In this document: positions 8,128 through 18,351 of the stretch, one piece after another
How positions within the stretch are numbered: position 1 is the stretch's first letter
Layout: the number at the start of each line of letters is the position of its first letter
From: Micromonospora sp. LH3U1
GTDB lineage: Bacteria; Actinomycetota; Actinomycetes; Mycobacteriales; Micromonosporaceae
Direction of reading: 5' to 3'
Length of the DNA stretch: 64,000 bases
NCBI RefSeq assembly: GCF_028475105.1
Contig: NZ_CP116936.1
Span: forward strand, 2,232,001 to 2,296,000
The notes under the pieces: model-generated
What the model saw: only the letters and a program-made list of their open reading frames with translations
The model's database searches: none
What the model was told of the DNA's origin: nothing
Made by a program: the position numbers and the translations under genes

Positions 8128-9675
8128 ATGAGCGACGTGCCCATCCTCCTTGAGATGCGCTCCATCACCAAGGAGTTCCCCGGAGTCAAGGCCCTCTCCG
8201 ACGTCAACCTGGTGGTTCGCGCCGGCGAGATCCATGCCATCTGCGGCGAGAACGGCGCGGGCAAGTCCACCCTGATGAAGGTGCTCAGTGGGGTCTACCC
8301 ACACGGCACCTATGACGGCCAGATCGTCTATCAGGGGTCGGAGAGCAAGTTCTCCGACATCCGGGCGAGCGAGAGTGCCGGGATCGTGATCATCCACCAG
8401 GAGCTCGCGCTCATTCCGGGTATGTCGATCGCCGAGAACATCTTCCTCGGCAACGAACCGCGCAAGCGGGGCGCGATCGACTGGAAGGCCGCGAACCGGA
8501 TGGCGCTGGACCTGATGGCCCGGGTCGGTCTGCAGGAGGACCCGGACACCCTGATCAAGGACATCGGGGTCGGCAAGCAGCAGCTCGTGGAGATCGCCAA
8601 GGCGTTCGCCAAGGACGTGAAGCTGCTCATCCTGGACGAGCCGACCGCGGCTCTGAACGAGGCCGACTCCCGGCACCTGCTGGACCTGCTGCGTGGTTTC
8701 CGCTCTCGCGGCATCACCTCGATCATGATCTCGCACAAGCTGAACGAGATCGAGGCGATCGCCGACCAGATCACGATCCTGCGCGACGGCCGGACCGTGG
8801 AGACCCTGGACGTCAAGGCGGACGGGGTCGACGAGGACCGGATCGTGCGGGGCATGGTCGGCCGTGAGCTGGGCAGCCGGTTCCCGGACCACACACCGAA
8901 GATCGGTGAGGTCTTCTTCGAGGTCCGCGACTGGAACGTCCGGCACCCGATCTCCGCCGACCGGCAGGTCTGCAAGAACGAGAGCTTCGTGGTGCGCCGC
9001 GGCGAGATCGTCGGCTTCGCCGGCCTGATGGGCGCGGGCCGCACCGAGCTGGCGATGAGTGTCTTCGGCCGCTCCTACGGGGTGTTCGAGTCGGGCACGA
9101 TCATCAAGGACGGCAAGGAGATCGTCCTGAAGTCGGTCGCGGACGCGATCGACAACGGGCTCGCGTACGTCAGCGAGGACCGCAAGGCGATCGGCCTCAA
9201 CCTGCTCGACGACATCAAGTCGTCGACGGTGGCGGCCAAGCTGTCCAAGATCTCGCACCACGGCGTCCTGAGCGAGGTCGAGGAATACCAGGCGGCTGAG
9301 GCGTACCGCAAGGAGTTGCGGACCAAGGCCCCGACGGTCGACGAGAGCGTCTCGAAGCTCTCCGGCGGCAACCAGCAGAAGGTCGTCCTGGCGAAGTGGA
9401 TGTTCACCGACCCGGACCTGCTGATCCTCGACGAGCCGACGCGCGGCATCGACGTGGGTGCCAAGTACGAGATCTACGGCATCATCCAGCGGCTCGCCGA
9501 CCAGGGGAAGGGCGTCGTCGTCATCTCCTCGGAGCTGCCTGAGCTGATCGGGCTCTGCGACCGCATCTACACCGTGTTCGAAGGCGCCATCACGGGCGAG
9601 ATCGCCCGGGCGGACGCCACCCCGGAAAACCTCATGAAGCAGATGACCTCGACGAAGAAGATGCTGACACGATGA
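8128..9675 (+). CDS. gguA: Sugar ABC transporter, tandem ATP-binding subunit (GguA/MmsA type)
   Basis: A protein of 515 residues with two ABC domains, as in all CUT2-class sugar ATPases. Domain 1 has Walker A 'GENGAGKST' (40-48) and '[11 protein letters not shown]'. Domain 2 has the degenerate '[10 protein letters not shown]' in place of Walker A, but an intact '[10 protein letters not shown]' and '[12 protein letters not shown]'. It powers import of monosaccharides. ATG 8128 is used; an upstream in-frame GTG (8116) overlaps the likely ribosome site GAGG (8113-8116). Its TGA overlaps the permease ATG (ATGA, 9672-9675). The order ATPase-permease-binding protein and the ChvE-type partner identify the GguAB-ChvE (multiple monosaccharide) system. 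Confidence 0.92.
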   Translation: MSDVPILLEMRSITKEFPGVKALSDVNLVVRAGEIHAICGENGAGKSTLMKVLSGVYPHGTYDGQIVYQGSESKFSDIRASESAGIVIIHQELALIPGMSIAENIFLGNEPRKRGAIDWKAANRMALDLMARVGLQEDPDTLIKDIGVGKQQLVEIAKAFAKDVKLLILDEPTAALNEADSRHLLDLLRGFRSRGITSIMISHKLNEIEAIADQITILRDGRTVETLDVKADGVDEDRIVRGMVGRELGSRFPDHTPKIGEVFFEVRDWNVRHPISADRQVCKNESFVVRRGEIVGFAGLMGAGRTELAMSVFGRSYGVFESGTIIKDGKEIVLKSVADAIDNGLAYVSEDRKAIGLNLLDDIKSSTVAAKLSKISHHGVLSEVEEYQAAEAYRKELRTKAPTVDESVSKLSGGNQQKVVLAKWMFTDPDLLILDEPTRGIDVGAKYEIYGIIQRLADQGKGVVVISSELPELIGLCDRIYTVFEGAITGEIARADATPENLMKQMTSTKKMLTR

Positions 9676-10970
9676 GCCGATTGAAGGACCTTCAGAAGAA
9701 CCTGTTCGGAGGCACCACCTCCAACGCTCGCCAGTTCGGGATGATCTTCACCCTGGTGGCGATCGTCGTCCTGTTCCAGATCCTGACCGATGGCCTGACC
9801 CTGCGGTCGGACAACCTGATCGCGCTGTTCCAGCAGAACTCGTACATTCTGATTCTGGCCATCGGCATGCTCATGGTGATCGTCGCCGGGCACATCGACC
9901 TCTCAGTCGGCTCTGTCGCCGCCTTCGCGGGCATCCTGGTGGCCAAGTCGATGGCCGACTGGTCGCTGCCCTGGCCCGTCGCCATCCTGTTCGGCCTCGG
10001 GATCGGCGCGCTCATCGGAGCCTGGCAGGGCTTCTGGGTGGCCTACATCGGGGTGCCGGCGTTCATCGTCACCCTGGCCGGCATGCTGCTGTTCCGCGGT
10101 GGCAACCAGTACATCGGTAACGCCAACACGATCCCGGTGCCGGAGGGCTTCCGGGAGATCGGCGCCGGCTTCCTGCCCGAGTTCGGCCCGAACACCGGCT
10201 ACAACAACGCCACTCTGCTGCTCGGCCTGGCCGCGGCGGTGGCAGTGGTGTGGCGCGAGATCCAGGCCCGCAAGACCCGGCGGGCGATGGACGCCGACCC
10301 GGCGCCCATGTGGATCTCGATCCTGCGGATGGCCATCATGGTCGGGGTGATCGCCTTCGCGTCGCTGCGCTTCGCCAGCGGTCGCGTCGGTACCAGCTTC
10401 CCGATCTCCGGCATCATCCTGCTGGTCCTGGTGATCGCGTACTCCTTCTACACCCGCAACACGGCCGGTGGCCGGCACATCTACGCGGTGGGCGGCAACT
10501 CCCGGGCGGCCGAGCTGTCCGGTGTGAAGCTCAAGCGGGTCAACTTCTTCGTCATGATGAACATGTCCGTCCTGGCCGCGCTGGCCGGCATGATCTTCGT
10601 GGCCCGTTCGGCGGCCTCCGGACCGCAGGACGGCAACGGCTGGGAGCTGGACGCCATCGCCGCGGTCTTCATCGGTGGCGCGGCCGTCTCCGGCGGTATC
10701 GGCACCATCAGCGGCTCGATTGTTGGTGGTCTCGTCATGGCCGTGCTCAACAACGGCCTGCAACTGATGGGCGTCGGGACCGACCGCGTTCAGATCATCA
10801 AGGGCCTGGTCCTGCTGCTGGCCGTCGCGATCGACGTCTACAACAAGAGCCAGGGGCGGTTCTCCATCATCGGGAGTCTGATGCGGCCGTTCCGTCGCGA
10901 CGACTCCGCCCCACCCGCCTCACCGCCGGACGCGGAGCGCGAGCCCGCCAAGGCAGCGGTGTCCGGCTGA
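9672..10970 (+). CDS. gguB: Sugar ABC transporter permease (GguB/MmsB type)
   Basis: A polytopic membrane protein of 432 residues of the CUT2 permease family (BPD_transp_2). It has repeated hydrophobic segments, including '[19 protein letters not shown]' and '[19 protein letters not shown]', the conserved loops of this family. The long loop after residue 150 and about 432 residues match GguB/XylH rather than the shorter RbsC. It overlaps gguA by 4 bases, and 50 bases separate it from the binding-protein gene. It forms the channel of the sugar importer. Confidence 0.92.
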   Translation: MSRLKDLQKNLFGGTTSNARQFGMIFTLVAIVVLFQILTDGLTLRSDNLIALFQQNSYILILAIGMLMVIVAGHIDLSVGSVAAFAGILVAKSMADWSLPWPVAILFGLGIGALIGAWQGFWVAYIGVPAFIVTLAGMLLFRGGNQYIGNANTIPVPEGFREIGAGFLPEFGPNTGYNNATLLLGLAAAVAVVWREIQARKTRRAMDADPAPMWISILRMAIMVGVIAFASLRFASGRVGTSFPISGIILLVLVIAYSFYTRNTAGGRHIYAVGGNSRAAELSGVKLKRVNFFVMMNMSVLAALAGMIFVARSAASGPQDGNGWELDAIAAVFIGGAAVSGGIGTISGSIVGGLVMAVLNNGLQLMGVGTDRVQIIKGLVLLLAVAIDVYNKSQGRFSIIGSLMRPFRRDDSAPPASPPDAEREPAKAAVSG

Positions 10971-11020
10971 CGGCCACCGACCTCTCCACCCGTTCCAATT
11001 CCAGAAAGGCAAGTCCTCAC

Positions 11021-12124
11021 ATGCGTAAATTCTTTGGCACGTCGGTGGTCGCCATCAGCGCCGCCGCCATGCTGACCCTCGCGGGCTGCGGCTCCGGCCG
11101 CGACGGCGACTCCGACACCAAGGGCGAGGCCGCCAAGGGCTTCGCGGCGAACTCGCTGATCGGCGTGGCCCTCCCGGCCAAGACCTCGGAGAACTGGGTC
11201 CTCGCCGGTGACCTGTTCACCAGCGGCCTCAAGGAGGCCGGTTTCGAGGGCCAGGTGCAGTACGCCGGCGCGTCGACCACGGTCGCCGACCAGCAGGCGC
11301 AGATCACCGCCATGGTGACCAAGGGCGCCAAGGTCATCGTCATCGGCGCGACCGACGCCGCGCAGCTGTCGACCCAGGTCGCCGCTGCCCACCAGCAGGG
11401 CGTGAAGGTCATCGCGTACGACCGGCTCATCACCAACACGCCGGACCTCGACTACTACGTCGCGTTCGACAACTTCAAGGTCGGCCAGCTCCAGGGCCAG
11501 GCCCTGCTGGACGGCATGAAGGCCAAGAAGCCGAACGGCCCGTACAACATCGAGCTGTTCTCCGGCTCGCCGGACGACAACAACGCCGGTGTCTTCTTCA
11601 ACGGTGCGATGGACGTGCTCAAGCCGGAGATCGACAAGGGCAACGTGGTCGTCGCCTCGAAGCAGACCGACGTGAAGCAGACCGCCATCCAGGGCTGGAA
11701 GGCCGAGGGTGCGCAGGCCCGTATGGACCAGCTGCTCACCTCGACCTACGGCAACAAGGAGCTGGACGGCGTCCTCTCCCCGAACGACACGCTGGCCCGC
11801 GCGATCCTGACCTCGGTCAAGGGTGCTGGCAAGCCGATCCCGGTCGTCACCGGTCAGGACTCCGAGGTTGAGTCGGTCAAGTCGATCGTGGCTGGCGAGC
11901 AGTACATGACGATCAACAAGGACACCCGCAACCTGGTGAAGGAGACCATCAACATGGTCAAGGCTCTCCAGGCCGGTAACGCCCCGCAGGTGAACGACAC
12001 CAAGTCCTACAACAACGGCAGCAAGGTCGTCGACACGTTCCTGCTCCCGCCGGTCGCCGTCACCAAGGCGAACGCGGCTGAGGCGTACGCCAACGACCCG
12101 AAGCTCGCGCCGCTCACCAAGTAA
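11021..12124 (+). CDS. chvE: ChvE-like sugar-binding lipoprotein
   Basis: A protein of 367 residues. The lipoprotein signal ends in the lipobox 'LAGC' with C23 as the lipidated residue. The mature protein matches ChvE closely in pattern: 'IGVALPAKTSENW', 'VIAYDRLI', 'YYVAFDNFKVGQLQ', 'NIELFSGSPDDNNAGVFF', 'VLSPNDTLA', 'VVTGQDSEV', 'LPPVAVTKAN'. ChvE binds several aldose monosaccharides (glucose, galactose, arabinose, xylose), so the ligand here is probably a pentose or hexose. It is the last gene of the operon, with AAAGG 11 bases before ATG 11021 and a strong terminator right after. Confidence 0.92.
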   Translation: MRKFFGTSVVAISAAAMLTLAGCGSGRDGDSDTKGEAAKGFAANSLIGVALPAKTSENWVLAGDLFTSGLKEAGFEGQVQYAGASTTVADQQAQITAMVTKGAKVIVIGATDAAQLSTQVAAAHQQGVKVIAYDRLITNTPDLDYYVAFDNFKVGQLQGQALLDGMKAKKPNGPYNIELFSGSPDDNNAGVFFNGAMDVLKPEIDKGNVVVASKQTDVKQTAIQGWKAEGAQARMDQLLTSTYGNKELDGVLSPNDTLARAILTSVKGAGKPIPVVTGQDSEVESVKSIVAGEQYMTINKDTRNLVKETINMVKALQAGNAPQVNDTKSYNNGSKVVDTFLLPPVAVTKANAAEAYANDPKLAPLTK

Positions 12125-12148
12125 TCACCGCACGGTAGGCAGCAACGC

Positions 12149-12184
12149 CGATGGGTCCCGGATCTCCTCTTCCGGGACCCATCG
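12149..12184 (+). terminator. Intrinsic terminator after the sugar ABC operon
   Basis: A perfect 14-bp stem (12149-12162 with 12171-12184) and 8-base loop, 24 bases after the chvE stop. It lacks a long T-tract, as is usual in actinobacteria. It separates the highly expressed binding-protein mRNA from the ROK gene 43 bases further on. Confidence 0.85.
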
Positions 12185-12227
12185 TCGTCCTGGCACCCCT
12201 GGCACCGACCCGGAAGGAGGTCTGACC

Positions 12228-13490
12228 GTGGCAGCACCCGTACGGTCCAGGTCAGCCGGCGTCGGCCGCGACCCCGAGTCCCCGCTGCCGGCGGTCCCCG
12301 GCGCCAGCCAGGAGGAGATTCGACGGCAGAATCTCGGTGCCGTCCTGCGCTACGTCCACCTGCACGGGCCGACGTCCCGGGCCGAGTTGACCAGCCGGCT
12401 CGGCCTCAACCGCAGCACCATCGGCGCCCTCGCGGCCGACCTGGTGGCCAGCGGCCTCGTCACCGAGGAGGCGCCGACCACCGCCCGTCGCGCCGGCCGC
12501 CCCTCGCTCGTGGTCAGCCCTCGCTCCGACCGGGTCTACGCGCAGGCGCTGAGCATCGACGCGGACCGACTGCGCGCGGCCCGGGTCGGGCTCGGCGGTC
12601 GCATCCTCGATCTGCGCGAGGTCGCCCGCCCCAGCGGCATGTCGGCGGTCGACGCCGTCGGGCCGCTCGCCGACCTCGTCCGCGACATGGAACGCTGCGT
12701 GGCCGCCGACGCGCTGCTCGTCGGTGGAGCGGTCGCGGTCACCGACACCACCCGGGACGCGGACGACAGGATCCGGATCGTCGGCATCGACGGAAGCCTG
12801 GGCGCCGCGCTCAATGCCGAACTCTCCGCCGGCCCGGGTTTCGTGGCCGGCGACCTGGCCGACATCGCTGGCCTGGCCGAGCACGTCCGCGGCGTGGCGG
12901 TGGGCGTCGACGATCTCATCTACCTGCACGGCGGCCTGGGCATCAGCGCCGGCATCATCATGGGTGGCCGACTGGTGATCGGGCACCGGGGCCACAGCGG
13001 CAAGGTCGGCCACATGGTGGTCAACCCGAACGGGCTGCCCTGCGGTTGCGGCTCACGCGGCTGCTGGGAGACCGAGATCAGTGAGAGCGCGCTGTTGCGG
13101 CACGCCGGCCGGGACCCGGGCGACCGTGCGGCGGTGGCCGAGGTGCTGCGCGCGGCGGCGGCCGGCGACCGGACCGCCCGGGAGGCGGTCGAGCGGGTCG
13201 CCGACTGGCTCGGCTTCGGCGTCGCCAACCTGGTCAACGTGGTCAACCCGGACGCTGTGGTGTTCGGTGGATCGCTGCGCGACATCTTCACCGCCGGGGC
13301 GGACACGGTCCGCAGCCGGCTGGACGCCATGCCGCTGGCGGTCTCCCGAGAGCACCTGCGCCTGGAGGCGGCGGTGCTCGGCCCTGACGCCGTCCTGATC
13401 GGCGCCGCCGAGCTGGCCTTCGACAAGCTGCTGGCCGACCCGCTGAACGTCGGCGTCGCCGGCCAGATGGGGTCCGCCGACCCGGCGTAG
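12228..13490 (+). CDS. ROK-family transcriptional regulator
   Basis: A protein of 420 residues with an N-terminal winged helix (about 35-95; 'SRAELTSRLGLNRSTIGAL') and a ROK sugar-kinase-like domain. The latter has 'GHRGHSGKVGHMVVNPNG' and the zinc motif 'CGCGSRGCWE'. Such XylR/NagC-like proteins are sugar-responsive repressors that bind DNA until a sugar or sugar phosphate docks in the ROK fold. GTG 12228 follows GGAGG with 7-base spacing. Its place directly after gguA-gguB-chvE makes that operon the obvious target. Confidence 0.9.
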   Translation: MAAPVRSRSAGVGRDPESPLPAVPGASQEEIRRQNLGAVLRYVHLHGPTSRAELTSRLGLNRSTIGALAADLVASGLVTEEAPTTARRAGRPSLVVSPRSDRVYAQALSIDADRLRAARVGLGGRILDLREVARPSGMSAVDAVGPLADLVRDMERCVAADALLVGGAVAVTDTTRDADDRIRIVGIDGSLGAALNAELSAGPGFVAGDLADIAGLAEHVRGVAVGVDDLIYLHGGLGISAGIIMGGRLVIGHRGHSGKVGHMVVNPNGLPCGCGSRGCWETEISESALLRHAGRDPGDRAAVAEVLRAAAAGDRTAREAVERVADWLGFGVANLVNVVNPDAVVFGGSLRDIFTAGADTVRSRLDAMPLAVSREHLRLEAAVLGPDAVLIGAAELAFDKLLADPLNVGVAGQMGSADPA

Positions 13491-13608
13491 CCGGAACTGT
13501 TCTCTGCGGCCGACGCGCCACGCTGGTCAGGACCAGCGATCACCTCGAACACATGACCGTCACCAACAGACGGCGCTGCCACGTGTCCACCACTCCCGTG
13601 CGTGCTAC

Positions 13609-13621
13609 CGTACGACGTACG
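13609..13621. promoter_or_regulatory. Palindromic operator CGTACG-A-CGTACG
   Basis: A 6-1-6 inverted repeat ending 34 bases before the TTG start of the Drr-type ABC exporter, in the expected promoter. The same pattern with a different centre base lies upstream of the TetR gene at 42481. TetR proteins of that type often sit beside such exporters. Confidence 0.6.
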
Positions 13622-13655
13622 ACAGTGGTGGCTACGGCATCGAGGGAGAGCGACG

Positions 13656-14660
13656 TTGACGACCGGCGAGGACGCGATAGTCGCGCAGGGACTGCGCAAA
13701 CGGTATGGCGACCGGTACGCGTTGGACGGCTTCGACCTGCGGGTCCGGGCCGGCACCGTGTGCGGCCTGCTGGGTCCGAACGGTGCCGGTAAGACCACCG
13801 CCGTGAGGATCCTGTCCACCCTGCTCCGCTTCGACGAGGGGCGGGCCGAGGTGGCCGGGTTCGACGTGGCGCGCCAGCCCGAACAGGTGCGCTACCGCAT
13901 CGGGCTGGTCGGGCAGCAGGCGGCGCTGGACGAGATGCTCAGCGCCCAGGAGAACCTCGTCATCTTCGGCCGGCTGTTCCACCTCGGCGCGAAGGCGGCC
14001 CGGCGGCGCGCCACCGAACTGCTGGAACGGTTCGGCCTCGCCGACGCCGGCGGGAAGCCGGTGAAGGCGTACTCGGGTGGCATGCGCCGGCGGCTGGACC
14101 TCGCCGTCGGGATGATCCTCACCCCGTCGGTGCTCTTCCTCGACGAACCCACCACCGGTCTGGACCCGCGCGGTCGCAACGAGGTCTGGGAGTCGGTCCG
14201 GGAGTTGGTACGCGCCGGCACCACCGTCCTGCTCACCACCCAGTACCTGGACGAGGCAGACCAGTTGGCCGACCGGGTCTGCGTGGTCGACGCCGGCCGG
14301 GTGATGGCCGAGGGCACCCCGGACGACCTCAAGGGCCGCCTCGGCGGCGACCGCCTCGACCTGGTCCTCCGCGACCGCTCCGATCTCGTCACCGCCCTGC
14401 CACGGCTCCGGCAGGTGGTCGGGGTCGAACCGACGGTCGACCACGACCGGCGGTTGCTCAGCGCCCGGATCGGGGACCGGGCCGCCACACTCACCGCGGT
14501 GCTACGGGCGCTCGATGAGGAGGGTGTGCAGGTGGCGGACGTGGCGCTGCGCCGCCCCACCCTGGACGAGGTGTTCCTGCACCTCACCGGACATCGACCG
14601 CAGCCCGCCGAGGCGCGCACGGTCGGTGTGCCCGCCGACAGCGAGGAGGTCTCGGCGTGA
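13656..14660 (+). CDS. Drr-type ABC exporter ATP-binding protein
   Basis: A protein of 334 residues with a single ABC domain: Walker A 'GPNGAGKTT' (40-48), signature 'YSGGMRRRLDL', Walker B 'VLFLDEPTTGLDP'. The C-terminal extension, ending 'RRPTLDEVFLHLTGH', is characteristic of DrrA (daunorubicin-resistance) family ATPases. TTG 13656 is chosen because 'ggagag' precedes it by 5 bases and the ABC homology begins right after; a frame starting at 13602 would run through the operator. It overlaps the permease as GTGA. It probably powers export of a drug, antibiotic or lipid. Confidence 0.88.
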   Translation: MTTGEDAIVAQGLRKRYGDRYALDGFDLRVRAGTVCGLLGPNGAGKTTAVRILSTLLRFDEGRAEVAGFDVARQPEQVRYRIGLVGQQAALDEMLSAQENLVIFGRLFHLGAKAARRRATELLERFGLADAGGKPVKAYSGGMRRRLDLAVGMILTPSVLFLDEPTTGLDPRGRNEVWESVRELVRAGTTVLLTTQYLDEADQLADRVCVVDAGRVMAEGTPDDLKGRLGGDRLDLVLRDRSDLVTALPRLRQVVGVEPTVDHDRRLLSARIGDRAATLTAVLRALDEEGVQVADVALRRPTLDEVFLHLTGHRPQPAEARTVGVPADSEEVSA

Positions 14661-15490
14661 CCAGTCTGACCCTGCCCGGCACCGGATCGCCGGCCCACCG
14701 GCCCGGCCGCCCCACCCTGCTGGCCGACAGCATCACCCTGACCTTGCGGGGCCTCGCCCACTGGCGCCGCGACCCCGGGCCGCTGATCGGCTCGCTCGGC
14801 TTCGACATCCTGATCGTGCTGATGTTCGTCTACCTCTTCGGCGGAGCGTTGGAGGTGCCGGGGGGCGGAAGCTATCGGGAGTTCCTGCTGCCCGGCATGT
14901 TCGTGATGACCATGGTGTTCGGCATCAGCCTCACCACCATCGCCGTCTCGACCGATCTGGACCGCGGGGTGACCGACCGCTTCCGGTCGATGCCCGTCTC
15001 GCCGCTGGCCCCGCTCATGGGCCGGGCAGCGGCCGACATGCTGTTCGCGTTGGTCACCCTCGTGGTGATGCTGTTGGCCGGTCTGGCGCTCGGGTGGCGG
15101 GCGCACGGCAGTGTCGGCGACACCCTCGCCGCAGTGGGGCTGATCCTGCTCCTGCGGTTCGCCCTGGTCTGGCTCGGCATCTTCCTGGGCCTGGTGATGC
15201 GGGGCCAGCAGGCGGTCGCCGGGGTGCAGATCCTGGAGTTTCCGCTCGGCTTCCTGTCCAACGCGTTCGTCGCACCGTCCACCATGCCCGCCTGGCTGGG
15301 GGCGGTGGCCGAGTGGAATCCCCTGTCGGTGACCGTCGGCGCGACCCGTGAGCTCTTCGGCAACGCCGGCTGGGGCGGCGACTCCTGGGTGGTCCAGCAG
15401 TACTCCTGGCTGGCCGTCGCGTGGCCAGTCGTGCTGGTCGCCGTCTTCCTGCCGCTCTCGGTGGCCCGCTACCGGCGGCTGAGTGGTTGA
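14657..15490 (+). CDS. Drr-type ABC exporter permease
   Basis: A protein of 277 residues with six predicted membrane helices of the ABC-2 type. It has the family stretch 'EFLLPGMFVMTMVFG' and a loop 'LDRGVTDRFRSMPVSP', followed by 'PLSVTVGATRELF' near the C-terminus, as in DrrB proteins. It starts at GTG 14657 within the ATPase stop codon (GTGA overlap). Together the two genes form a complete homodimeric exporter. No biosynthetic genes lie nearby, so a self-resistance role cannot be assumed. Confidence 0.88.
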   Translation: MTSLTLPGTGSPAHRPGRPTLLADSITLTLRGLAHWRRDPGPLIGSLGFDILIVLMFVYLFGGALEVPGGGSYREFLLPGMFVMTMVFGISLTTIAVSTDLDRGVTDRFRSMPVSPLAPLMGRAAADMLFALVTLVVMLLAGLALGWRAHGSVGDTLAAVGLILLLRFALVWLGIFLGLVMRGQQAVAGVQILEFPLGFLSNAFVAPSTMPAWLGAVAEWNPLSVTVGATRELFGNAGWGGDSWVVQQYSWLAVAWPVVLVAVFLPLSVARYRRLSG

Positions 15491-15570
15491 ACCGGGGCTT
15501 GTCGAACGTCGTAGGCCACGATCGTCGGGTCGGTGGGCGGTCGCCCACCGACGATCCATCAGGAGGCAGA

Positions 15571-18351
15571 GTGCCGTTCGTGGTCGTCTTCACCCCGGGC
15601 GACCCGCCGCGGACCGGCGCGGTGCACGTCCACCATCCGAGCGGCGACGCGCTGCCCGAGGAGTTCGACGGGTTCGGCGAGGCCGGCGAACTGGGGCTGG
15701 TCCTTCCGCGCGACGGCCGGCCGGAACTGTGCGAAGTCCCGGTCCGGTCCATCGGCGTGGGCGACGCGGTCCGTCGGCTGGTGGCGTTGCGCACCGCCGA
15801 CCAGGTCGACCCGGCCGCCGCGTTCTGGTCGGCGGTCGCGGTCACCGGGCTCCACCTCGTCGCCCGAGGGCGAATCCTGCCCGGAGTGTCCCCGCAGGGA
15901 TACGACGCCTGGCGGGCCGGCCCGTTCGACGTCGAGGACGTGCGACGCATCCGGGCGTTGGCCTCCGCGATGCCCCCGACGGCGCGCGCGGTGCCGCTCG
16001 ACCCCACGGCGCCACGGCTGGTCCTCCCTGACCCGGAGGAACTGGTCCGCGCCTTCCTCGACGCGGTGGCCGACACGCTGCCGCGCACCCCGGCCGCGCC
16101 CTGGCTCACCGGCGATCCCCGATTCACCGCCCCGGCACCCCAGCCGGCCGAGGAACTGCGCGACTGGGCCGGGCAGGTCTCCGCCGGGGTGGACACGGGC
16201 CTGCGGGTGGCGCTGCGAGTGGAGATGCGGGGGGATCTCGCCACCACCGCGCCCCGCGCCGTGGTCCGGCTCCGCAGTCTCGCCGACCCCACCCTGGTCA
16301 GCGACGCCGACGCCCTCTGGGCGGGTGACCAGCACGGTCTCGGCGACCGGGCCACCGTGGAGGCGATGCTCGCCGTACGACGCGCGGCCGCGCTGTGGCC
16401 GCCGCTGGAACGCCTCCTCGACGAGGCCGCGCCGGTCGAGTTGGAGCTGCTCGACGAGGACCTGGTCGACCTGTTCGACGGCGCCGAGGCACGGCTGGTC
16501 GCGGCCGGCGTCGACATCGAATGGCCGGCGCAGCTCTCCCGCGCGCTCGCCGCCCGGGTGTTGGTCAGCTCCCCGCCGGAGCAGCCCGCAGACCTGGCCG
16601 GCTTCTTCCGCTCCGCCGCGCCGGTGCCGCTGAGCTGGCAGCTGACCCTCGCCGGGGTTCCACTGACCGACGCAGAGGCGGACCTGATCGCCGGCGCCCG
16701 GCCGATCGTCCGGCTACGCGACGGGTGGGTTGCGGTTCCACCGGAGCTGGCCCGCCGGGCCGCCGAGCGCCGGCTCACCCCGCGCCCGGCGTACGAGGCC
16801 CTGGCGGCCACCCTGACCGGCAGCACCGAGGTGGTCGGCGAGCGGGTCGACGTGGTGGCCGACGGGTGGTTGGGCGCGTTGTGCGAACGGCTCGCGGACC
16901 CCGACGGCGGGTCGGAGCCGCTGACCCCGCCGGCCGCGCTCGGCACCAGCCTGCGCGGCTACCAGTTGCGTGGGCTGCGCTGGCTGGAGCGGATGACCTC
17001 GCTCGGTTTCGGTGGCTGTCTCGCCGACGACATGGGCCTGGGCAAGACGGTCACCGTCGTGGCCCTGCACCTGCGCCGCCAGCTCGACCGGGCCACCGCC
17101 GGCGCGACCCTGGTGATCTGCCCGGCCTCGGTGCTCGGCACCTGGGAGCGGGAGATCCGCCGGTTCGCCCCTGGCACGCCCGTACGCCGCTTCCACGGCA
17201 GCGCCCGGTCGCTCGCGGAGCTGGCCGACGGGATCGTGCTGACCAGCTACGGCACCATGCGCCTCGACGCCGACACCCTCGCCGCCGCGCGTTGGGGGCT
17301 GGTGGTCGCCGACGAGGCGCAGTACGTGAAGAACAGGCTCAGTGGCACCGCGAAGGCCCTGCGGACGATCCCCGCCCCGGCCCGGGTCGCGCTCACCGGC
17401 ACCCCCGTGGAGAACGACCTCACTGACCTGTGGACGATCCTCGACTGGACCACGCCCGGCCTGCTGGGCGCGGCGGGGGAGTTCCGCGCGACCTGGGCCC
17501 GGCCGATCGAGGTGGACCGGGACCCCGCGAGCGTCGGCCGGTTGTCCCGCCTGGTCCGCCCCTTCCTGCTGCGCCGCCGCAAGACGGACCCGGGCATCGC
17601 CCCGGAGCTGCCATCCAAGACGGTCACCGACCACCTGGTCCCGCTGACCGCCGAGCAGACCGCCCTCTACGAGAAGGTGGTCGACGAGGTACTGACCGAG
17701 ATCCGGGCCAGCGGCACCGGCATCGCCCGGCGCGGCCTGGTGCTCAAACTGCTGGTCGGGCTGAAGCAGGTCTGTAACCACCCGGCGCACTACCTGAAGG
17801 AGACGCACGGTTCGCTGCGCGGCCGGTCGGAGAAGCTGCACCTCCTCGACGACCTGTTGGACACCATCCTCGCCGAGGGCGGCGGTGCGCTGGTCTTCAC
17901 CCAGTACGTGCGGATGGCCCGGCTGCTGGCCCGGCACCTGGCCGAGCGGGGCGTACCGGCGCAGCTGCTGCACGGCGGCACTCCCGTGCCGCAGCGCGAG
18001 GAGTTGATCCGCCGGTTCCAGGCCGGCGAGGTGCCGGTCTTCCTGCTGTCGCTCAAGGCGGCCGGCGCCGGCCTGACCCTGACCCGGGCCGACCATGTCA
18101 TCCACTACGACCGTTGGTGGAACCCGGCCGTGGAGGAACAGGCCACCGACCGGGCCCACCGGATCGGGCAGACCAAGCCGGTGCAGGTGCACCGGCTGAT
18201 CGCCCAGGGCACCCTGGAGGAGCGCATCGCGGCCCTGCTGGAGGCCAAGCGGGCCCTGGCCGACGCCGTGCTCACGGGCGGCGAGACGGCCCTGACCGAG
18301 CTGTCCGACGCCGAGCTGCTCCGGCTCGTCCGGCTCGGCGACCAGGAATGA
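15571..18351 (+). CDS. SNF2-family DEAD/DEAH helicase
   Basis: A protein of 926 residues. The N-terminal half (about 1-440) is the variable region seen in bacterial SNF2 proteins (SNF2-assist, DUF3670-like). The ATPase follows: 'DDMGLGKT' (about 485-493), 'LVICPASVLGTWEREI', 'DEAQ' (581-584), 'ALTGTPVEN', and in the second lobe 'LVFTQY', 'LSLKAAGAGLTLTRAD' and 'DRAHRIGQ' (near 860). These enzymes translocate on double-stranded DNA. GTG 15571 follows AGGAGG by 4 bases; earlier starts fall inside the upstream permease gene. Its TGA overlaps the ATG of the SWIM gene. The pair is common in actinobacteria and is inferred to act in DNA repair or transcription-linked remodelling. Confidence 0.92.
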   Translation: MPFVVVFTPGDPPRTGAVHVHHPSGDALPEEFDGFGEAGELGLVLPRDGRPELCEVPVRSIGVGDAVRRLVALRTADQVDPAAAFWSAVAVTGLHLVARGRILPGVSPQGYDAWRAGPFDVEDVRRIRALASAMPPTARAVPLDPTAPRLVLPDPEELVRAFLDAVADTLPRTPAAPWLTGDPRFTAPAPQPAEELRDWAGQVSAGVDTGLRVALRVEMRGDLATTAPRAVVRLRSLADPTLVSDADALWAGDQHGLGDRATVEAMLAVRRAAALWPPLERLLDEAAPVELELLDEDLVDLFDGAEARLVAAGVDIEWPAQLSRALAARVLVSSPPEQPADLAGFFRSAAPVPLSWQLTLAGVPLTDAEADLIAGARPIVRLRDGWVAVPPELARRAAERRLTPRPAYEALAATLTGSTEVVGERVDVVADGWLGALCERLADPDGGSEPLTPPAALGTSLRGYQLRGLRWLERMTSLGFGGCLADDMGLGKTVTVVALHLRRQLDRATAGATLVICPASVLGTWEREIRRFAPGTPVRRFHGSARSLAELADGIVLTSYGTMRLDADTLAAARWGLVVADEAQYVKNRLSGTAKALRTIPAPARVALTGTPVENDLTDLWTILDWTTPGLLGAAGEFRATWARPIEVDRDPASVGRLSRLVRPFLLRRRKTDPGIAPELPSKTVTDHLVPLTAEQTALYEKVVDEVLTEIRASGTGIARRGLVLKLLVGLKQVCNHPAHYLKETHGSLRGRSEKLHLLDDLLDTILAEGGGALVFTQYVRMARLLARHLAERGVPAQLLHGGTPVPQREELIRRFQAGEVPVFLLSLKAAGAGLTLTRADHVIHYDRWWNPAVEEQATDRAHRIGQTKPVQVHRLIAQGTLEERIAALLEAKRALADAVLTGGETALTELSDAELLRLVRLGDQE

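Noticed and set aside
15054..16946. A 630-codon open frame on the minus strand
   Set aside because: Antisense to the ABC permease and SNF2 helicase genes, Ser/Arg-rich and without recognisable motif.
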